Below, piece by piece: positions 60,171 to 64,000 of a DNA stretch of 64,000 bases. The first letter of the stretch is position 1. Each line of letters opens with the position of its first letter. The notes beneath the pieces are model-generated. The model did not search any database. It worked only from the letters and a program-made list of their open reading frames with translations, and had not been told where the DNA came from. This DNA comes from Pseudonocardia sp. (GTDB taxonomy: Bacteria > Actinomycetota > Actinomycetes > Mycobacteriales > Pseudonocardiaceae). A program made the translations under genes and the position numbers. The stretch is from positions 1 to 64,000 of the forward strand of contig NZ_JAJCYB010000058.1 of assembly GCF_029263155.1 (NCBI RefSeq). Reading direction: 5' to 3'.

Positions 60171-60692
60171 TCAACGGTCTGTCCTCCGGCTCCGGGATCG
60201 GATCGAGACGCCGTGCGCGCGGAGTGCGCGGAGGACGGCGCTCGGGCTGGCGTCGAGGACGGCGGCGATCCCGCGCGAGCTGGCGCCGGCCCGGTAGAGC
60301 CAGGCGGCCCGCTCGACGTCCAGCGGGCCGGACGCTCCGCGCGCGGTGGCGCGGCGGTGGCAGGACCGGCAGAGGGGCCGGTAGCGGCCCGGATCGAGGC
60401 TGTAGCGGTGGCCGCGGGCGGGGTCGGTGCGCTCGTCGGGATCGGTGCCGTCGTAGGACCACAGCTGCGCCTCGCGGTCGCATCCAGCGCACGGCTGGGC
60501 CGCCGCTGGACCGCGGACCGTCGCGAGCCGCTGGCGCATCGCGCAGTAGCCGGGAGCCGCCGCAGCGTCGCGGATCTCGGCGCTCACGTCCCCGCCGCGG
60601 TGGACCCGATCCCAGTGCAGGCGACAGAGCCCACGGCCGTGGTGCGGGCGCTCGCAGCGCGGGACGGTGCAGCGGCGCCGCGCCCGGCTCAC
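60171..60692 (-). CDS. Zinc-ribbon and HTH protein of the transfer operon
   Basis: 173 residues from GTG 60692 (overlaps the stop of the DUF4913 gene, GTGA). A first zinc-type cluster: Cys8, Cys13, Cys23, His26 (CTVPRCERPHHGRGLCRLHW). A second: Cys68, Cys71, Cys108, Cys111 (CAGCDREAQLWSYDG ... LCRSCHRRA). The C-terminal helix pair AAWLYRAGASSRGIAAVLDASPSAVLRALRAHGVSI is helix-turn-helix-like. A DNA- or RNA-binding function in control of the transfer operon or relaxosome is inferred. Its stop overlaps a TTG start for the polar ORF described at 59860-60170. Confidence 0.7.
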   Translation of the reverse strand: MSRARRRCTVPRCERPHHGRGLCRLHWDRVHRGGDVSAEIRDAAAAPGYCAMRQRLATVRGPAAAQPCAGCDREAQLWSYDGTDPDERTDPARGHRYSLDPGRYRPLCRSCHRRATARGASGPLDVERAAWLYRAGASSRGIAAVLDASPSAVLRALRAHGVSIRSRSRRTDR

Positions 60693-61414
60693 CCGTAGCC
60701 CCCGTGCTGGGCGAACTCGGCCTGCTCGGCCTCGGTGACCACCGCCGGGGATGGCGTGGGTCCGGCGGTCCGGGTGGCGGCCCAGTGCGCGGCAACGGCC
60801 GCGTAGTGCCCGACCAGCGGCGGCGGGGTGGGCTCGGTGACCTCGGCCGGCCGCCCGTTGCGGTCGACGTGCCGCGACAGGGAGCACCCGCCGAGCAGCG
60901 CGTTGACGCGGCGCTCGACTCCGGTGCGCTGCCGGTCGTGCCAGTCCCCCACGCGCAGCCAGGACCCGCTATCGGGGTGGAATGCGTCGGCGTGGGCGCA
61001 GCGCAGCCACCACAGCTCCTCGATCACCTCGGGGTGCCAGAGCCAGCACGAGGACAGCTGCGCGCGGGTGTAGCGCACGTAGACGCGGCCCATCCACTCC
61101 GTCAGGTCGGACAGGTCGGCGGCGGCCTGGTCGGCGTCGTTGGTCAGCAGCCACGACCGGACCGGGGCCGGCTCGTCGCCGGGCCCGTCGGCGCCGCCGG
61201 GTGGCGCGAGGCGACCGGCCAGCGCGGCGACGTCGGCGGCGAGCTGGAGCACGTTCCTGTCGACGGTGTCGATGCGGCGAAGGGCCCGCTGGAGCGCACG
61301 GCCGAGCGCGACGATCGTCGGATCCTCGCCTCCCGGTGCGGGCGCCGTCCCGCCCGTGGGGTGGTGGCCGTTGGCGGTTGCGCCGACCGGGCGGTCATCA
61401 TCGGGCGTCGGCAT
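60689..61414 (-). CDS. DUF4913-family protein of the mobile element
   Basis: 241 residues from ATG 61414, with GGAG 5 nt upstream. The core ~86-165 (RSWLLTNDADQAAADLSDLTEWMGRVYVRYTRAQLSSCWLWHPEVIEELWWLRCAHADAFHPDSGSWLRVGDWHDRQRTGVERRV) matches DUF4913, found in actinobacterial plasmids and ICEs. The N-terminus is proline-rich and helical. Role in conjugation unknown. Overlaps the gene upstream by 17 bp and the zinc-ribbon gene by 4 bp. Confidence 0.8.
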   Translation of the reverse strand: MPTPDDDRPVGATANGHHPTGGTAPAPGGEDPTIVALGRALQRALRRIDTVDRNVLQLAADVAALAGRLAPPGGADGPGDEPAPVRSWLLTNDADQAAADLSDLTEWMGRVYVRYTRAQLSSCWLWHPEVIEELWWLRCAHADAFHPDSGSWLRVGDWHDRQRTGVERRVNALLGGCSLSRHVDRNGRPAEVTEPTPPPLVGHYAAVAAHWAATRTAGPTPSPAVVTEAEQAEFAQHGGYG

Positions 61415-61877
61415 CGGTACTCCAGTCCGCAGCGTCGGTCGAACCAGCGGCCGCGTCGTCGGCGTGCCACCGGGCGAGCTGTTCGCGGCGGTCCGAACCC
61501 GGCTCGTACTCGCGGAAGCACCCAGGCGGGTTGCGGCTGGCGATGGCGTCGAGGTCGTGCTGATCCAGACCCCACTGGTGGACGGGGACGCCGACCTCGC
61601 GGGAGGTCTCGTCGAGGTAGTCGGCGATCATCGCCTCGGCGCGGGCCCGGTCGTGACCCATCGCCGTGAGCCGGTCGGCCGCCTCGCGGAAGCTGACGAC
61701 CTCGTCCGCCGGGCCGGGCGCCGGAGCACGCTCAGCGGCGGCGATGCGGTCGAGCAGCGCGTCCTTGTCGGTGAGGAAGGCGGCCCGTTCGTAGGGGTCG
61801 ACGTGGCGGCCTGGCGTCGAGAGCCGGCGCAGTCGGGCCGTCAGGTCGGCGATCTCTCGCGCGGTGGGCCTGCTCAT
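61398..61877 (-). CDS. Transfer-operon hypothetical protein (159 aa)
   Basis: 159 residues from ATG 61877, with ATGA overlap with the coupling-protein stop. Mostly alpha-helical: REIADLTARLRRLSTPG, AAFLTDKDALLDRIAAAERA, VVSFREAADRLTAMGHDRARAEAMIADYLDETSREVGVPVHQWGLDQHDLDAIA. No recognised family. Tight overlaps on both sides suggest a required component of the transfer operon. Confidence 0.68.
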   Translation of the reverse strand: MSRPTAREIADLTARLRRLSTPGRHVDPYERAAFLTDKDALLDRIAAAERAPAPGPADEVVSFREAADRLTAMGHDRARAEAMIADYLDETSREVGVPVHQWGLDQHDLDAIASRNPPGCFREYEPGSDRREQLARWHADDAAAGSTDAADWSTDADAR

Positions 61878-63847
61878 GAGGCACCGCCCCACGGGTCGCC
61901 GTGATCGTCCGGGCGAGCCCACTCGGACGGGAACGGGATGACCTCGGCGCCGTTCGCCGACTTCGTGGTCTCGACGACCTCGCCCGGGACAACCTGCGGG
62001 GACCGGTAGCCGGTCGAGCCGCCGTGTCCGGTGACGTGGACCCGCAGCGCCGTCCCACGCTTGCGGCACCACCCGGAGACGGCACGCCCACGAGCGCCCT
62101 TCCACGCCCGCGCGGGGCGAGTCCGGCGGGCGACCCAACCGACCGCGCGGGCGACCTGCCGGGCCCGCCAGGCGCGAGCGCGGACCGTGAGGGCGTTGGG
62201 GTGGTGGAACGCGTGCACGTCGCGACGGCGCCACGCCTGCTCGGCCCGCCCGATGACCGGCGGCATGTCGCGGCGGAACACCACCACCCGCCCGGCCGGG
62301 AGGTTCGCCAGCTGCGAAGGCCCGAGCACCGGGACCCGCCGCGTCGTGCGGGACGCCACCCGTCCGTGCAGATCCGTGGTCATGGTCGGCTCGTCCCGCT
62401 CCCCCGCCAGCGTCGACCAGTAGTTGAGGTCATCGCGGTCGGCGGTCCCGCCGTACAGCACGCGGGCACCGGAGTTGTTGAGGATCACGGCGGCCTTGGC
62501 GTCGCCGTAGCGGTCGAGCAGCTGCGCGCGGGACTGGAAGCACGCGATGATCGAGATACCGCGGCCGCCCATGTCCGCGCTCCACTTGTCGAGCGGGATC
62601 GGGCAGATCAGCGCGGCCTCGTCGAGACGCAGCGACAGCGGTGGGTCGAGCCGCCCGCCCGGCTGCTCCTCGGCCAGGCGGCGGGCCTCCCGGGCGACGT
62701 ATCCGGTCAGCGCGCACACCAGCGGCGTCACCTGCGCCTCCTCGCCACCGAGCAGGTAGACCGTCGCCTTCGACGCGAGCAGCGCGGCGACGTCGAACGG
62801 CCGGCCGCCCTGCGCGACCGGGAGCGCGGCGGCCTTCGCCGGCCCGTGGGTGAGCCAGCCCAGCGCGGGCGCGATCGTCGAGCTGATCGACGTCCGGGTC
62901 TTCTCGTTGGTGGCGATGAACTGCCGCACGGCCGTCTCGAACGCGGGCTCCGGGCTCTTGTTGCGCAGCAGCAGGAGGATGCGCTGGGCGTGCTCGTCCG
63001 GCTCGGCCACCCACTTGCCGACGTCGTGCATCGTCAGACCGCCCAGGGCGGCAGCGTGCATCAGCGCGGCCAGGTTGCGACGGCCCTGCTCGTCCCAGTA
63101 GTCCCGGTCGCTGCTGGAGCCGCGGTTGGCGGCGGCGAGCATGTCGGTGGCCCGCTCGTTCGCCGTGGCCGGGTCGGTGCACCCGGTCAGCGGGTCGAAC
63201 GTGATCGTCGACGGTCGCCCGCCCAGCCCGACCGGGTTGAACACCAGCACCGGGCCGACCTCCTCGCGCAGGGGCCCGGTCTGGTCGAGCAGGTCCGTGC
63301 GCGTCGAAGTGACCAGGACGGCGCCCGGGGCGTCGAGCACGCGGCCGGCGAGCCACTGCGTCTTGCCGACCCGCGGGCCGCCGAACACCACGACGAAGTC
63401 CTCGATCGACGCCCACACCCGCAGCGCCCCGACCGTGCACAGCTCCACCGCGACCGCAGCAGCGGGCAACTGCAGCAGCTGCCCCAGGCGGGCCCGCCGC
63501 GTGTCGACGCGCAACGACGGGCGGACGTTCGGCGTGCGGCGACGCATCGCGAGCGCCGACCCCACCCGCACGATGTCGCCCGACGATGCCACCCCGGCCT
63601 TGCGGCGCGAGGACGCGCCCCAGCGGGTGACCGTCGCCATCGTGCGCCCGTGCCGGTACCAGAGCCATCCCGCTACGGCGGCGGCGAGCACCCCGAGGAC
63701 GAACGGGTGCGTCGTGCGCACCAGCGACATCCCCAGCATGGCCGCAGCGGCGGCGCACCCGATGCTGACGGCGCGGGCTCCGCGGCGCCAGAAGAACATC
63801 GCCGCCGCGACAAGGGCGGCCAGCAGCGTGAGAGCAGGGACGTTCAC
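61874..63847 (-). CDS. VirD4/TraD-type type IV coupling protein
   Basis: 657 residues from GTG 63847. Two N-terminal TM segments (MNVPALTLLAALVAAAMFFW; PFVLGVLAAAVAGWLWY), then an ATPase domain: Walker A GGPRVGKT (156-163), ADMLAA-type helices, Walker B LSLRLDEAALICP near 430, the conserved NNSGARVLYGG and ILACFQSRAQLLDRY (arginine-containing) motifs. The C-terminus is basic with a polar tail. Brings relaxase-bound DNA to the mating channel. It couples to the HTH protein upstream by GTGA. Confidence 0.88.
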   Translation of the reverse strand: MNVPALTLLAALVAAAMFFWRRGARAVSIGCAAAAAMLGMSLVRTTHPFVLGVLAAAVAGWLWYRHGRTMATVTRWGASSRRKAGVASSGDIVRVGSALAMRRRTPNVRPSLRVDTRRARLGQLLQLPAAAVAVELCTVGALRVWASIEDFVVVFGGPRVGKTQWLAGRVLDAPGAVLVTSTRTDLLDQTGPLREEVGPVLVFNPVGLGGRPSTITFDPLTGCTDPATANERATDMLAAANRGSSSDRDYWDEQGRRNLAALMHAAALGGLTMHDVGKWVAEPDEHAQRILLLLRNKSPEPAFETAVRQFIATNEKTRTSISSTIAPALGWLTHGPAKAAALPVAQGGRPFDVAALLASKATVYLLGGEEAQVTPLVCALTGYVAREARRLAEEQPGGRLDPPLSLRLDEAALICPIPLDKWSADMGGRGISIIACFQSRAQLLDRYGDAKAAVILNNSGARVLYGGTADRDDLNYWSTLAGERDEPTMTTDLHGRVASRTTRRVPVLGPSQLANLPAGRVVVFRRDMPPVIGRAEQAWRRRDVHAFHHPNALTVRARAWRARQVARAVGWVARRTRPARAWKGARGRAVSGWCRKRGTALRVHVTGHGGSTGYRSPQVVPGEVVETTKSANGAEVIPFPSEWARPDDHGDPWGGAS

Positions 63848-63999
63848 GACGGTGCTCCTGATCCGTTGAGAGAGTGAGTCCGCGCCGGGTCCGGGTCCGG
63901 GTCGGCCGGGCGGTTGCGGGCGAGCAGCTGGCGGGCCTCGTACTCGCTGATGTCCAGCTCCCGCGACAGGCGCCGGCGCCCGACGCCCTCGGCGATCAG
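63844..63999 (-). CDS. HTH-domain protein upstream of the coupling protein, partial (C-terminal 51 aa)
   Basis: Only the C-terminus is in the window: IAEGVGRRRLSRELDISEYEARQLLARNRPAD, then a Pro/Asp repeat and a short tail. The helix-turn-helix shape (GVGRRRLSRELDISEYEARQLL) resembles the C-terminal DNA-binding part of DUF2637/SpdB-type proteins found before transfer genes on actinobacterial plasmids. TGA overlaps the coupling-protein GTG. The frame is open to 63999. Confidence 0.55.
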   Translation of the reverse strand: MIAEGVGRRRLSRELDISEYEARQLLARNRPADPDPDPARTHSLNGSGAPS

Positions 64000-64000
64000 C

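Larger units (their letters stand above)
50893..64000. mobile_element. Integrative conjugative element, left part (tRNA-Lys attL to window end)
   Basis: An integrase directly next to a tRNA 3' end, a lower-G+C cargo block, a MobF relaxase and VirD4-type coupling protein mark an ICE. No repeat of the tRNA-Lys 3' end (attR) was found between 50893 and 64000 by eye, and the transfer operon is cut by the right edge, so the element continues. No mating-pore (VirB) genes are in this part. The left boundary is at about 50893. Confidence 0.82.

Noticed and set aside
59966..60180. Hydrophobic plus-strand frame starting MWVLLLVLLLRVL
   Set aside because: Its Leu/Trp/Phe run follows directly from the G/T-only composition; no ribosome site, and the minus frame has coding-like third positions.
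50893..64000. attR copy of the tRNA-Lys 3' end
   Set aside because: Not found by eye; the element is expected to extend past the window.

Overview
The window comes from a very high-G+C actinobacterium. Strong C/G preference at third codon positions, GTG/TTG starts, GTGA/ATGA start-stop overlaps, type VII secretion substrate genes, a CmtR/CsoR metal-sensor pair, mycobacterial-style acyl-CoA ligase, acyl-CoA dehydrogenase and thiolase genes, an actinobacterial MenC and a YbaB-EspC-WXG gene trio fit the Pseudonocardiaceae, most likely Pseudonocardia. This placement is inferred from gene content only.

Layout. 1-5009: a minus-strand five-gene operon (OmpA-type lipoprotein, 4-TM membrane protein, sigma-70-like protein, divergent ROK-fold protein, ROK kinase cut by the left edge). 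5364-10546: metal homeostasis (His-rich CDF transporter with a divergent ArsR regulator, CmtR-like sensor with its efflux protein, CsoR-CopZ-CopA operon). 10719-14379: FKBP lipoprotein, asparaginase, and a three-gene type VII secretion substrate operon. 14693-23822: SRPBCC protein, PfkB kinase, PHP-domain protein flanked by two inverted arrays of 22-bp repeats, CYTH-CHAD protein, acyl-CoA ligase, glycolate-oxidase-type flavoprotein, amine-oxidase-like flavoprotein. 24024-31325: MenC, Baeyer-Villiger-type monooxygenase with a TetR regulator and a triple operator, siderophore-interacting protein, acyl-CoA dehydrogenase, thiolase and a second TetR. 31486-38084: DUF2461 protein, OmpR/EnvZ-type two-component pair, and GT2-GtrA plus GT39 cell-envelope glycosyltransferases. 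38178-50787: MHS-type MFS transporter, acyl-CoA ligases, sucrase-ferredoxin-like protein, two PH-domain membrane proteins, TetR with a GT1 glycosyltransferase, HerA-like ATPase, oligoribonuclease, tRNA-His, PadR regulator.

50820-64000: the left end of an integrative conjugative element inserted at the 3' end of a tRNA-Lys(CTT). It has a tyrosine integrase, a lower-G+C cargo module of two unrecognised genes, a non-coding stretch holding a long symmetric inverted-repeat structure, one orphan gene, and a tightly overlapping minus-strand operon running from an HTH protein through a VirD4-type coupling protein, a DUF4913 protein and a zinc-ribbon/HTH protein to a MobF relaxase-helicase. No mating-pore gene and no attR is visible, so the element continues past the right edge.

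Many gaps between genes carry strong hairpins or short tandem repeats. The most unusual non-coding signals are the 22-bp-period arrays (16361, 17627, 31312), the approximately 190-bp palindrome at 53915-54104, and a 120-bp stretch at 59961-60080 whose plus strand has a single A.
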